Positions 22,230 through 35,100 of a stretch of DNA of 64,000 nt are shown one piece after another. Positions within the stretch are counted from its first letter, which is position 1, and each line of letters begins with the position of its first letter. Where the stretch lies: the NCBI RefSeq assembly GCF_947623445.1, contig NC_135245.1, forward strand, positions 16,809,501-16,873,500, written 5' to 3'. The translations under genes and the position numbers were made by a program. This DNA is from Clavelina lepadiformis. Taxonomy: Eukaryota > Chordata > Ascidiacea > Aplousobranchia > Clavelinidae. The notes below the pieces were generated by a model that did not search any database, had not been told where the DNA came from, and saw nothing but the letters and a program-made list of their open reading frames with translations.

Positions 22230-25191
22230 TTAGGAAGGTAAGGAAGGGAAACCAAATCGTTCAGGATTGAGATTTGTCAATGTGGTTTTTGCTGTGTTTG
22301 AAACAAACGATGGCAATTGCGTTTGGGAAACGTAATAAACTTCATTTATGTAACCTGGGTAATTTGCAGGGATACTGGGAATTAAATTGTAGCTGTAATG
22401 GGTTGGACAAGTAGCACGGGCAGGCAATTCAGTGAAGCCCTTATGAGATGCAGACAAACAACTCATAGTTGAGTTATGGGAGTAAAAATGTCTGCGGCTT
22501 CTGAAATCTGATGTATTAAAGTTGTGTTCAACACCAGTATCTGGTGGATGAAAAATGCTTGTGTTCAGCTGAAATGATGGCATTTGAAATCCCGGCATTA
22601 TTCCACCATTGCATGTAGACTTCGGTTGGATATGTGGCCAGTTCAAACAGGGATCAGCCAACGTAGTACAAGTGTTGTCTTTTTCGTTCAACGTCAAGTC
22701 ACATCTGAATGAATCATTGTTTGGCTTGGCAATTCCTCGAGATTTTACTTGACCCAAGCGTAGGTTTTCTGAGCTAGACGATTGACCATTTTGTCGTGAT
22801 TGTCCTGGGTGGAAATATGATTTATCTTCGGTTCTTTTTGCTTGTGGAGGAGACTTGTTTTTGCTTGATGATCTTCCACCGTTATCGCGAAAACCTTTCG
22901 CAAATGGATTGTTATCAATTTTCAACTTTGTCACCTATGAGAAAGCAATACAGTTGTGCAATTTTATACAAATTGTTTTCATTTGGATCAAAATAATGCG
23001 TTAGCACACCTTCCAGTTATAACCTGTCAGATTAAACAATCAAACATTACTAAAGAGTGCAGTTACTTTAGAATTTTGATAAGCAGTCACTGTGATAAAC
23101 ACAGTCTGCGGAAAGCTGAATGTAGACATTGGCTGTAATTGAAGAGTGTTGACGTCATCAGTCTGCACTACATGAACGCGAGGCTGGTAGCGATGCATGG
23201 AATTCAATACGATCTGTAGATGAAATGATATCACAATTAAATGAAAAATACAACCTAAAGTTATTGGCTTTTACAATTTATCATCTTATTACTATATAAA
23301 TCCTAAGAAGAAAATAAACAAATTTTTATACTTTTTCTGTTGAACTTGAAGTATTTCTATTAGTTAACTTGAGTTTGTAAAATGAAATAATGTCTTCCAT
23401 CCATTTTCGGCCAGAAGCAGGACTATCAAGGTGGAGAAACAACCTTTGCGGGCCGTGAAGTTCTCCTTTTCCCGCGACCATCCATTCTCCTTGCTGGGGT
23501 TAATAAATTCTACTTTGAATTACTTTCTAATTATTATACTGAAAAGTAGTTGACTGTAGATTTGGTTGTGAGTCAATAACAAAGTCGCAAACGTATATGA
23601 TGCAAAAATAATAACAAACATTTTAAATATGTCACGAACTTAAGATTTCGTTGAACTACAATATGTTATTCTGCCAAGTAGGTCGACTGTACACGTACGT
23701 AGCTTCGTTAATAAATTGTTTAATGTTCATATTAGCTTACCTGAAACTTATATCTGTGGTCGTCAACATTTACTATGTCCATCAGAACGCAATAATTTTG
23801 GTCGGGATTTAATCCAGATAGTTTGATTCTATAACCAGGGAACATTCGTCTAAAATCGTCAAAATAATAACAAAATAATTTTACCAAAAGAAAAATAGAT
23901 GCAGAAAGAATAAATAAAACTTGCTGATTAAACATATTTCAATACTTTCCGTAACTTGATATTGCGTTATATGGTTTCATTCATTGAAAGAGCTGTTATG
24001 GTATAGCTATGTAATGATTATGAGGATAATTACTTTGAGTATCAAAGAATTTGGCATTTCTTTGAAACCCATTTTATTGTTTCCTGCCGTCTCTGTTATT
24101 GTTTTGTAACAAAGAGAGAAATAGCGGTCGCGCGACTCTGCTTTGATCTTTGTTATCGTTATTGTGGTCTAACTTTTGTTTTTAATGATCGTAATCGATT
24201 TCCGTTTCTTTGTTTGATTGAACTTCGTAAAAACAATTATTGTTACAACCTGACGAAAGACAAACGCAGGTTACAGTTAAAACGATGTACGAGGTTTGTT
24301 TGTTTGTTGAGCAATTGTTAATGTTTCAATCCGTTTTGCAATGGAACGTTGCTGTTAAATTCCTAAATTACAGTACCAGGCTGAAATGGAAATATAACAT
24401 TTCAATGTTTCGACGGGGAAATTGTATGTAGAAAGGGTTTTCAATTACACTGAAATGTCGTATTTTATAGTAACCTATGATTTCAAAGCACAAGTTTTAC
24501 CTTCCTGTCCTGGTAACAATCATTTCCGTTCCAACCTGCGAAAATTTATCCCACAAGTTTCTATCACACAGTTCCACTTGCAGTTCAGGGTTTTTAACAT
24601 ATTGAGCGCCATCAGGTGGTAAACTGAAATTTCGCGACGACAATAATTGTGTAAAATTAGGAGGATGAGAAGAATTTACTTGTACAACAGAGCCTGCAAA
24701 ATATTATCATAGTTAAATTTTTAAATAAAGAGAAAATTTATAAACGGTTATAGAAAGAATACATCAAAATATATAGTAGTTCAGAGGGGACTGAAATAAG
24801 TTGTAAGTTATATAAAAAAATGTTTGATACAACTACATAGGTGATTCTAATTCTGTTACCTTACCGGCCACTCCAACTATTATAAATCGGCTAAACCTAA
24901 AAGCTTATACAGATACAGATAAGGTTTTACACTAAAACCATTGTTCCAAACACATTTTTCAATAAAAACTAGTAGAATATTTAAATACTAACTTAAAAAA
25001 TTGTGCAATAAAGCTTATCTTCTGCAAGCAATTTACCATTAGCCTATACCTGAATTTCCCAGATAGGGAGCAATTCGTGAAATATACAGATCCAGGTTTT
25101 CAGCATCTAAACTTGGGTATAGAGGTTCTTTCTGTGTTGCTTGTGTAGAATGATGGTACGAAACATTCGAGCTTGATGGTCTGTTGTCCAT
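22230..25191 (-). CDS. Tbx6-related T-box transcription factor (locus 5, divergent member)
   Basis: Six coding exons on the minus strand (25191-25050, 24693-24501, 23849-23741, 23493-23332, 23213-23067, 22934-22230) give an open 485-residue protein starting [21 protein letters not shown]-box landmarks are [75 protein letters not shown] and [19 protein letters not shown]; the last two are very close to vertebrate Tbx6. The three inner T-box exons have exactly the lengths seen in the other loci (109, 162, 147 bases), so the paralogues share ancestry, but introns and tail are unrelated in sequence. It is the oldest branch of this cluster and is convergent with locus 4. The last exon ends SLPS. 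Confidence 0.88.
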
Positions 25192-27288
25192 TCTAATTCC
25201 TTTCCATGCTATTTTCCTCTTTGCTTAATGATTTCTTTCTTCAGCAAGCTCGAAAACAAGCTACTTGAAAAATTAATCAACTCTCTATAAGTTTGATAAG
25301 CAATATGTTTTACTAATAAGTTTTCAATTAGGTTTTCCAAATAAAGTTCCTAACTACAACGATTCCCGAATCTCTTCATCGAGCTACTGACTACAAATCT
25401 TTAGTATGCGTGAAATTGGTCCTCCTGATGCAATTAACCGACAATTTCCGTTTTCCCAAAAGCATCTTTTTTCTATAACCAACCACTAATTGTTACCTGC
25501 AGCGCGCAAGTCGCGGCACTTCTTTTATCCATGCTGTCGTTAGAAACTTTTACACTGAGCAGCTACAAATATTTTTGCACTTTAATTTTAGGTGAGAATT
25601 TATCACCAATATAAGCCTATGCAAAGTGAACGACCTATAGACGTTACAGGCCAATGCAAAGGAGAATGTAAAGATTAGGGAGAACAAAAATGCAACCGTA
25701 CGGCTTGTTAAGTGCTGAGTTACGGTGAGCGTTTGTAATCCATCTTTGAATCTATGTGCAGGTTTCAAAAAGGATAAAAGTATAACTTAACTTACACGTA
25801 TGGGAACTTGTGTGTATTGATGAAAATGCCAAGGCTTCAATGATTGTTTTGTGATGATGTATTCTGCTTGCGATTAGGCCTACTGACTAAGTTATATGCA
25901 ATTTGCTCACCATACCCTCGAAGCCCAACACCAGCTTAACTTAAGCGACATTGTGCATTATGCTATCACAACCATCACGGTCTATAGCCATATCCCTTTG
26001 AAGGCAATTACAATTTCAGTTCTGCATGGGGTGGCGTAAAGAATACTTCCTTTATTATCAAAGAGCATTAGGCTATTAATTATATAAAAGTTTTAAAAGA
26101 ATTAATGTTTTTGTGATTAATTAAATTATTTTTGATAACATTGACAAGTTTTACGTTGATGACGTGTTTTCAGTATTTAACATAAATGAATCTAAATTGG
26201 GAGTCTCTAAAAGAAAATGGAACTGTCCCAATTAAACCGGTACAGATGACATTAAAAAGGAATTTGCATTAACGAAACATCCTTACAGATGCAGATTTAG
26301 TGGGTTTGCTTTTGTATATTTACTTTATAACAGAATGTTATAGCGTCTTGCTTGTCGCTGCCACTTTAAGAAGACACCACAAACGCATAGTTTATTAGTG
26401 TATAATCGATCGCTGTTAATAACTAATAAGCCTAAGTACCAAGCTGTGACTGTGACTCGGACGCATCACTTTGGATATTATCAATTGGCAGGCGAGTTCA
26501 ATCGCTGTTTAATTAGTTTCCCAGCTGCTACTTTCCACTTTTTGGCCTTTTTCCCAACCGCTACTTTCCACAAGTTCGCCACATAAGAAGTCACATGATG
26601 TACCGTGTAAGATTATAGTAGTCTAAGGGAGCAGCTTGTGGCGACAGCATGGATGGACGTTTTACGATATATATATGTCATATTATGCGCCCATATAGCC
26701 TAAACTGCAATGCAATAAAATATTCCACATGCTGATAGATGCTTATATGATAATAGTTTCTGCAAAATCAAAATATAATGTACAATTTAGGGTGTCATTT
26801 TTTACTAAAAGAAGAGTGCTTCAAACCAAAAAATGTTGTTTCATAGAAATCTTATACTCGAATTTCGCCTTTGGTTATTCCCCAGCTGAAACACCAATCA
26901 TTACTATTTATCACTATTAATGTTTATCAGTTATCACTTTATCAGTGATCTTTCTCAGTTCAATGATCTCTCAATGTTATTTTTATTTATAGAGATGAGT
27001 GATTATTTATTGCCAAACCCAAAATTAATAGAAAGGCAGAATTGGTTATACGAAGACAAGCCTTTGCTTCAAAAAACGCGTTAGTGTATTCAATGAGTTT
27101 GTGAAGGCTAGAGTTTCTGTATTTGTTTTATTTTTGATATCTACGAGTTCAACATTCTTATTGGTTGCAGAATTATTGGAAAGAATGGTTGCAGAAACAT
27201 AGAAATACTTGCTAGCTCTTGCTTGTAAACGAAAAATTTTTGCCATTTGATTTCTGGCTTTGCATGTACTTTACTTATTAGATTGACA
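25192..27288. other. Intergenic between locus 5 and PEX12
   Basis: About 2.1 kb with no recognised gene or transposon end. A short word GCTACTTTCCAC is repeated at about 26526 and 26560. Regulatory DNA of locus 5 is likely here but cannot be delimited by eye. Confidence 0.4.
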
Positions 27289-28751
27289 ATGGCTGAATTT
27301 GGAGATGCATTATCAACAGCACTAACCTCGCAAAATGAAGGATTACCTTCAGTATTTGAAGTCTTAGCTCAAGATAACCTAAGCTCCTCTATACGACCTG
27401 CTATTAAACACCTGTTTAAGGTATAACAAATATGTCTTTTAACCAATAGCTTCAACACAGTTTTATTGATGACGTGTATTTTTATTAGTAACATTATTTA
27501 TTTATATTTATTTTTAGGTTCTTGCACAAAACGCACCTCATCGTTTTGGTTGGTGTTATGCATGGTTTGATGAACTTTACACCGTCGTTCATTCTGCCGT
27601 GGAGCATCACTTCTTATCAAATCACCTTGCATCATTCGCTGAACATTATTATGATTTGCAGCGGAAACCGCTTTTCTTTACCACGCCAACCACGCACTTT
27701 CCACTGGGCAGAAGAATTCATTTATATTCAGTTATCTTTTTAACAGTGTTTCCTTACTTGCAACTAAAAGTTGAAGATCAATATAAAACAATTAAGGAAA
27801 ATCACGATTTTTCCGGAGGAAGAGATTTCTCCAGGATAAAGAAAATTTTTTTATTTTGTTACCCAATCCTCCAAACATTTTGGAATGCCGTAATTCTTTA
27901 TTACAACTTTATGTTTGCCATTGGAAAATCAGATTATCATTCTCCACTTTATCGTGCAATTAAAACAAAGTTAATAATTGCTGATCCATTTCTTTCCGGA
28001 CAAGAACAGTAAGTATAAGTTATGTTAACTTAGTAAGTGTATTAAATTACAGCAATTTGTTTATTACAATTGCTAACTTTTTATGGACAATCTTATGCAC
28101 TTAAACTGAAGTTTGTATCATTTACTTGCAGAACTGGGATTGCTAGTTTTCTTACAAACTTCTTAGGTGGAGGAGTTCATGTTGGAGTGTTTGTACTTCA
28201 ATTTATTGAGTGGTGGTATGACGAGAATAACGAGAGTTCCATTAAGCAAGTTATGAAGCAACCTATACCAGACCCACCAACTTCCGTAATACAAAAATCT
28301 AAAATACCTGTACCAAAGGCAGGAGTATGTCCTTTATGTAACAGGTATTTTGTTTATTTTAAGGTTATGTTATTGATTTGTATATAACTGTAAAAAAGCA
28401 TTTTATATTACTGTAAAATAAATTCTAAGAACAATTCCCTGTCAAGTAAACTCAGCTTTGGTAAAATCAGTTTGGTCAAATGTAAGTCGAATAGGGTCGA
28501 GTCAGTGAAAAGCTAGAGATAAATATATTTTTGGAGCAAGATTCGTTCATTCACTACCTCATTCGTTATACTAAGTATTATTATTAATTATTTATTTTAG
28601 GTTGAGAAAAAATGATACAGCTGTGATGACATCGGGTTACGTGTTTTGCTATGTTTGCATCTATAAATATGTGAAGTCAAACAGATGTTGCCCAGTCACT
28701 GGTTATAAGACTGAAATCAATAACTTAGCAAAAATTTATCTACCAACATAA
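27289..28751 (+). CDS. PEX12: Peroxin-12, peroxisome import RING protein
   Basis: Four exons (27289-27420, 27518-28008, 28132-28344, 28601-28751) encode 328 residues (human PEX12 has 359). The start MAEFGDALSTALTSQNEGLP precedes PSVFEVLAQDNL and HRFGWCYAWFDELY, both PEX12 hallmarks. Hydrophobic segments follow (HLYSVIFLTVFPYLQL, FWNAVILYYNFMFAIG, and VFVLQFIEWWY). The C-terminal RING-like zinc finger begins CPLCNR and continues SGYVFCYVCIYKYV and CCPVTGY. With PEX2 and PEX10, PEX12 forms the peroxisomal-membrane ubiquitin ligase that recycles the import receptor PEX5; this is known for the family. The frame crosses all three GT-AG junctions cleanly. Convergent with TSR1, with 361 bases between the stop codons. 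Confidence 0.95.
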
Positions 28752-29112
28752 ACCTCAACGTTACCCAGTACATGCTTGATTTGATGATATTGTGTCAAAT
28801 TTATCAAGTAGAATTTGCTGGCACTAATACTGTGGTGCTTGCTTGCGATTCAGTGGTGTTCTAATAATGACTTCAGAATGATTTTTGTGGAACATTTTTG
28901 ACAATATTCTTTGTTTTAACATAATTTTGCATAAGCGAAAGTTTTCTTTAATTACTTGGTGTATACTAGTGCTTTCGTATATGCAGTTTCGAAATTTAAT
29001 AAATAACACTAACAACATTATCGATTTACTAATGAATTCTAAAGCTATAACTTCCTTACTGGCGATAACAACTGAACAAAGCACACCTACAACGTAACTG
29101 GGACACCATATT

Positions 29113-32100
29113 TTATTCCATAAAAAATTCTTCATCAAAAGTGCTTTCATTTCCTTGTATTTTATCAGAGCCTACTATTGAAGTTCCTGCTTTACATAAA
29201 GGCGTTAATGGCTCATAAGACCATTTTGGAAAAACACGTTTATGCAAACACATCAGCACCGTATCTTGTGAGACTAGCTGAGAATTGAACATGCATTTCA
29301 TGTGACCGTGGGTGCCTAAAAATGTATTATGTATTATTAGATTTAAATTAGCAGGAAAACCAGGTGTACAACTCCTTACTGGAGCATATTCTTACCCAAT
29401 GGCTCCTTTATGTGACCTCGCCTGCCCCATTTAGTCCGTAACTCGACTGGTTTGAACCACTGGACATCCTCTGTAGGTTAAAAGAAATGGCTTTTGAAAA
29501 AGTGTTGAAAGCCAATATAAACAGCAAAATTAGTTAGGGTCATACGGTAAAAAAGGAAATTATAAAACGCTCTTCAACTCACCTCGATTGAAAAACATGT
29601 ATCTAATTACGGCAGCTCTTTTGTTAATGCGATAGGGATGACCACTTAAAACTACCCGCTTAGTTATAATTCTATCTGGATCAACCTTGTATAATGTCCC
29701 TGTGGCTACAGGTTCAGATTCACCTGAAAACGAGAATATTTGCAAATAGATTCCAAAGATATCGCGGATAGAATAATCAGTAATTGCAGAAAAAAAAATC
29801 AACTTGTTTGCATTTTAACCATACCCACCTTTTGATTCAGAAAAAGCTATTACATTTGCTGGGGGAAAAGTGATGGGGGCAAACACTGTTGCTATGATGA
29901 CACCCTCTTTTGGGAAAAAACGTTCCATCTTGTGTTTGTTTCCTTTAAAAAAAAATTTATTTTCTTATTTTTCACATCCAAAACAAAGATCTTAATAGCA
30001 TTTGGAACTTACCTAATGTGTGTTGTGAAAATATTGGCCTGGCCCGAAACTTGCGGAAGCCAACATGGAACAGAAGCTCATCTTTACTTTTAATTGTGCT
30101 GTCATTAAATTGCTTCAAAGCAAAATGCAGCACGCTCATCTAAAAAGCAAAAAAATGCCCTTAATGTTGGTAATTGACAAACCCTAGGCCTAACTTCAAG
30201 CAAAATTAACCCAATTTGAGTTCATGGTCTGCTTAATTATGAATATAGCGCATTTTTGAGAGAATTCAAATGTCTGCCACGATAGTTAATGGTTACCTCA
30301 GTAACTAACCATACAAGTCACACAACAAGTGACTGCAAATACATCGCAATGTATAAGCTCAGCCAAATCTCTCTTGAAAACAATATACCAGAACATTAAG
30401 CCAAGGTTTTACCTTCTGCTCGTGAGGAAAAAGCCCAAATAACGTTAGGGGTGAATTGGGTGAGTGCTGATCCACATAGGCTTTTGGCACATTCATTAAA
30501 TGAAGAGTAACATATGTGCCAGGCTAAAAATAAAGTTGTGTTGTACACCGACGATGAAAAAATTTACGTATACAACCTATTTTTTTAAGAAATGCAACAG
30601 CAAAAATTTGGATTATGTACATGAAAGCATGGTGAGTGTTTCTTTGAAATAAGTTCACCTTCACTGAAGACTCTTCATCAACATGTGAAGTACGGATTCT
30701 ATTTCTAGTCCTATCAAACGACTGAAATTGAAAAATGCGACCATAATCTAGTGGAAGATTTTCTTTCGGATCCCAAGGAGAAGTCCGAAAGCTCTGGAGT
30801 CCACGAAACTTTTGAAATCTGCACAAAATTTCAAACAACCTTTATTTGGCAGTTTCTTATCCTTTGCACATGCTGAACGCTATGTAGTTGACACCGAAAA
30901 GTGATAATATCTAAACTGGCAAGAAATCTACAGTAACTCATAACAAGTGTCGTAATCTTCAAGAAAAGAAAGCAACCATTAATTGGGTTATTTAAAATGA
31001 TAGAAAATTAGCGACGCACTCTTTCATTTTTGGTGGCCATTAGACTAAAATCGACATTTCAACTGTAAAACTCCTAAAAAGTCAGACAAATTTCCGAAAA
31101 AAATACCAACATCAGAAAAAAAACTGTCCAAGAGGTTTATAGTGAAAACTTTTGACGTCCAGTGCAAGGAACACGGACCATATTGTAAGCTGATACCATG
31201 GATCGAACAACTTGCCTAACTCGTGCTGATGTGTCTGTTGGCGTATCAATTTCATCTGGGAACATCTGGTGACTTCTCTCTTCACGAAATCGAACAACGT
31301 CTTCTGGATCATCTCTTGCTTTTTCATCATACTGGCTTTCCGTGTCATCAACTTCTGACATCATTACGCTTTCGATTTCATCGCCAACCTGCATGACAAC
31401 AGATCACATTACAACGTTCACAACATCAGAGACCTGATTTTTAGGGGTGATTGTGCAAAAACCATTCAGTAATTATTAAAAATGACATAAAACTGTTAAC
31501 GTCACTTTGCATCGTCACCTCAACAATCTTGCAGAGAAACTTTGCGGCAAACATTTTAAAGTAATAAGACACCTGAGAAGCTTCTTCTTCTCTTGGATGA
31601 AGATCATCATCCATATCAACATCACTTTCATCATCTTCGGATGCCTTTTCACTCCCCTCTCTCCAGTCTTCATCATTGTCAAGGATCCAGGCAGCCTGGT
31701 AGTCAGACGTGCCTTTGGGGACTTTCTTAACAACCTTGGTTTTGCTCTCAGCAACAATGCCATGTATATCTTATGGTGATGCATAAAACACAAAGATAAA
31801 CAATAATGATATACAAAAGTATTTACTTTGCACAAGTGTTGTTGAAAGTATGAGTACCGTACTTAACTTAGAAAAATGTTCTGGTGAACAGTACAAATTC
31901 AAGCAAAAAGAAACCGAAAACTACATCAAACGATGCATGAAGAGAGGAACTACAACTTCAGCAAGTGAGAAATCATCACTAAGTTGTGCAAATCCTCAGT
32001 CACAAGATGAATATTTTGCCATCATGTGCAAATAACTCACCTTCCGCTTCAGCAAGCTCCTCGTTAGTTGGCCACGTCTGCTCTCCATCCATCGGGTCCA

Positions 32101-35100
32101 CTACAGCTTCAGAAATCAGATCCTGCTGTTGCTCTGGATCACACTTTACGCACACGCAAATATTTTCCCAAGGATGGTATGATTTGCCATTAATGATAAC
32201 CTACAACAGAAAAACTCTCCAATGGTTTCATAATTCATACCAAGTTTGTATCTACAGCTAGAAACAAAACTATTTATAATAACCTTCTTTTCTTCCATGC
32301 TCTCTTCACCAGGATTCTTGTTTTTTTGAACATTCCATGGGCAGTGTTCAGCAATTTGATCTATGTGACTGATCTGATAGTTGCCCCATCCAGCGAGGTG
32401 AACCAAGCGATTCACATCAAGCGAAGACCCTCGAATGTGGCCGGTTACCTAGGAGTATACCAAAGCAAGCTTAAACACTCACACGTTATCTTGTTACAGC
32501 ATAATGTCCGTCCCACATAAGTGCAAATAACAAAATTTGAAGGCCAGCAACTCTCCTTAATTTCAAACTTTCGATATCTCAAAGTAAATTAATTGGTCCA
32601 TGACAAAATGCAAGCCGAAAAAATCAATTAAATAACTTTTCTAAATTTAGTTACAATGATTAAAAACATCCAAGAAAACAAGGTATAGCCCTCCGCAAAC
32701 AACTTCTTACTACAACTGCGAAATTTAAAGTTCACAGTTTGTTCGTAGGTACAAAAAGCTGTTAACATTTTGGTTATGACTTGTTGAGAAAATTTTAGAT
32801 AATTTCGAAATAAACAATGTTGGTCAATGTTCATGCCATTTGAAAACTTGTGCTTTAACACATTCCACTCCGTATTCTTTCAGTTAATTATTTGTGACTG
32901 TATATAAGTGTGTGGTGTGCCCTTGGCGGCCACACTTCAGTCTAGACTTGTTCAGCTCATTTAATAAAAAGGATATTTCGTTACATGCCTAACTACTGTA
33001 AGCCACCTAGGAGCCAGCATTCATGACCCCAAAAAAACACTTTGACTGACTCGCACTGGCAACTCCAAACCTTTAACTTTAAGTAAAGTTCGTCTAAGAT
33101 TTCACACAAGGTGCTTAAGTGAAGGCAAGAGACGAAATTCATACAGCTAATTTATAAATGCAATGACAAATTTTAAAATGAGACAAAAATTTATAGATAA
33201 AATACAAATTTAAGTTGTGATTACACAGATTGAAACAACTGCAAAACTGGTAGTGCTGCAATTTCTTTTATTGAAGATTTTATTTCTTTCTAACCCACCA
33301 GGATCAGTTATAATAGACTAGTTAAATATAATTTAACATACATTTTTTTCATTTCTGTAAGTACATTGCAGTACAAGACCTCTACTGGATCGAAGTTAAA
33401 ATCCCCAGCTGAATAGAAGCACAACAGCAGATTATTAAAAATGATTTTACACTAAATTGTATTCATGAAAACACTAAATTATATATGAAAGGTCAGGCTC
33501 TAAGTCAGCCTAAGCCAAGCATGTGCAAACTCTGTCGAGAGGTGGTCTACTAACAATTACAAGTTTTGACACAGTCGACAAGCCAAACCTTGAACAAAAT
33601 ATACAAACCGAATTAGACTCAATGCAAAAAAATAGAAATAGTAGCTGGATATTTCTGAAATTTATTCCAGCAGAAATTTACTAAGCAGAACAGAGATAAA
33701 ATCCTAACTCGAGCTGAGCCACCAGCCCTTATTGTGACTGATTTATATAAACACTTTGTGATTTCACTGATAAATAGTTGTTACCATGTATATTATTTTG
33801 CTGAAATTGGTTCAATTACTATAAATCCCCCATAAGCTTCCACTGCATGTGTAAGATGGCTGTATCAGTAATTAGAACAACACATCATGAAAGTAAGAAG
33901 GTAGTTAATATACCATTAAAGTTCCAGTTTCTTTACTTTCATCGCATTCATGGCTCACTTTCTCAACTAACATATAAGCTCTTCTTTCACGCATACCCAA
34001 AGTCCTTCGCTTCAGCTCTGCCACCTGCAACAAAAATACTTTCTTTTTGTCGATATTTGTTAAAGTAACTTCATGAATGGACTGAAATGTTAACGTACCG
34101 TTCTGAGCATGTTGAATGCGTCTTGTTCTGAATCCACAACATGGAACTTAACTTCTGCAACATAACGTTCGAGACACTTGACTATGTCCTTTTTAACTGG
34201 GTGTCTCATTTTTGCAGATAACTCCTTCAAGCCTTGTGTGACAAAAACTGTCAAAAAATAAACATTTCCATTAATGACTTATGAAGTTATGATATATATT
34301 AACTAAGATAAAATTTAAACTTGTTTTCTGAACATGCACTTCATAAAAGCATAAATAATTTCACATTAATTGTGACATCATAGAGTACCCATGGCTGGCA
34401 TTCCTTGGGCTAGCAAACAAGAGAGGATGCTGTGTCCCTGTTGGTCAATTGGCTCGTTTTCATCACAAGCCACAACTAGCACAACAGTATCTGCAACTTG
34501 TACACAATCCAAGACATTTTCATAAGTTGCAGATCCAGGTTGTATTATCTGAAACGCATAAATAATAACGATAAACATCTGAAATGAAAAGTATATACTC
34601 ATACTGTCGAAAGTTGAGTAGAGTAAATGTGTGTGAACTACAGTGCAATTACAGAGTTTTCACAGTAAAGCATAATTATAAGATTGATAACAGACAGAAA
34701 ACAGAAAGTCATATAGCAGCTGGCAAGACATAGCATACGAACAATTAGAAGTTTTTGGTGCTTATAATGTTGCAAAGTGAAACCATCTCTTATAACTATT
34801 CACCACACACACATAACACTATTACTGATGAAACTTGTGTAATTATTACCTGAAACCTGTGCCTAAGTCTGGGTATGTTCACTGTAAATCCTGCTGTGGC
34901 CAATGGTGCTGTGCTGACTACAGAACCATCACTTGAAGCACAGTCTTGAATAAAATCTGAAAGTCTAGTTACATCGACAGTTTGATGCAATGGGACCAAC
35001 ACAGTTAAATGCGGTGGGTTATGTCCAACACCAATGCTCCTTTTTCGATTTACGACCTTTATAGAAAATGAGAAAATTTGTGGTAAAATTACTTGTAAGT

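Noticed and set aside
28824-29150. 108-codon minus-strand frame overlapping the TSR1 3' end
   Set aside because: Same strand but different frame from the TSR1 last exon (29113-29315); no family features.
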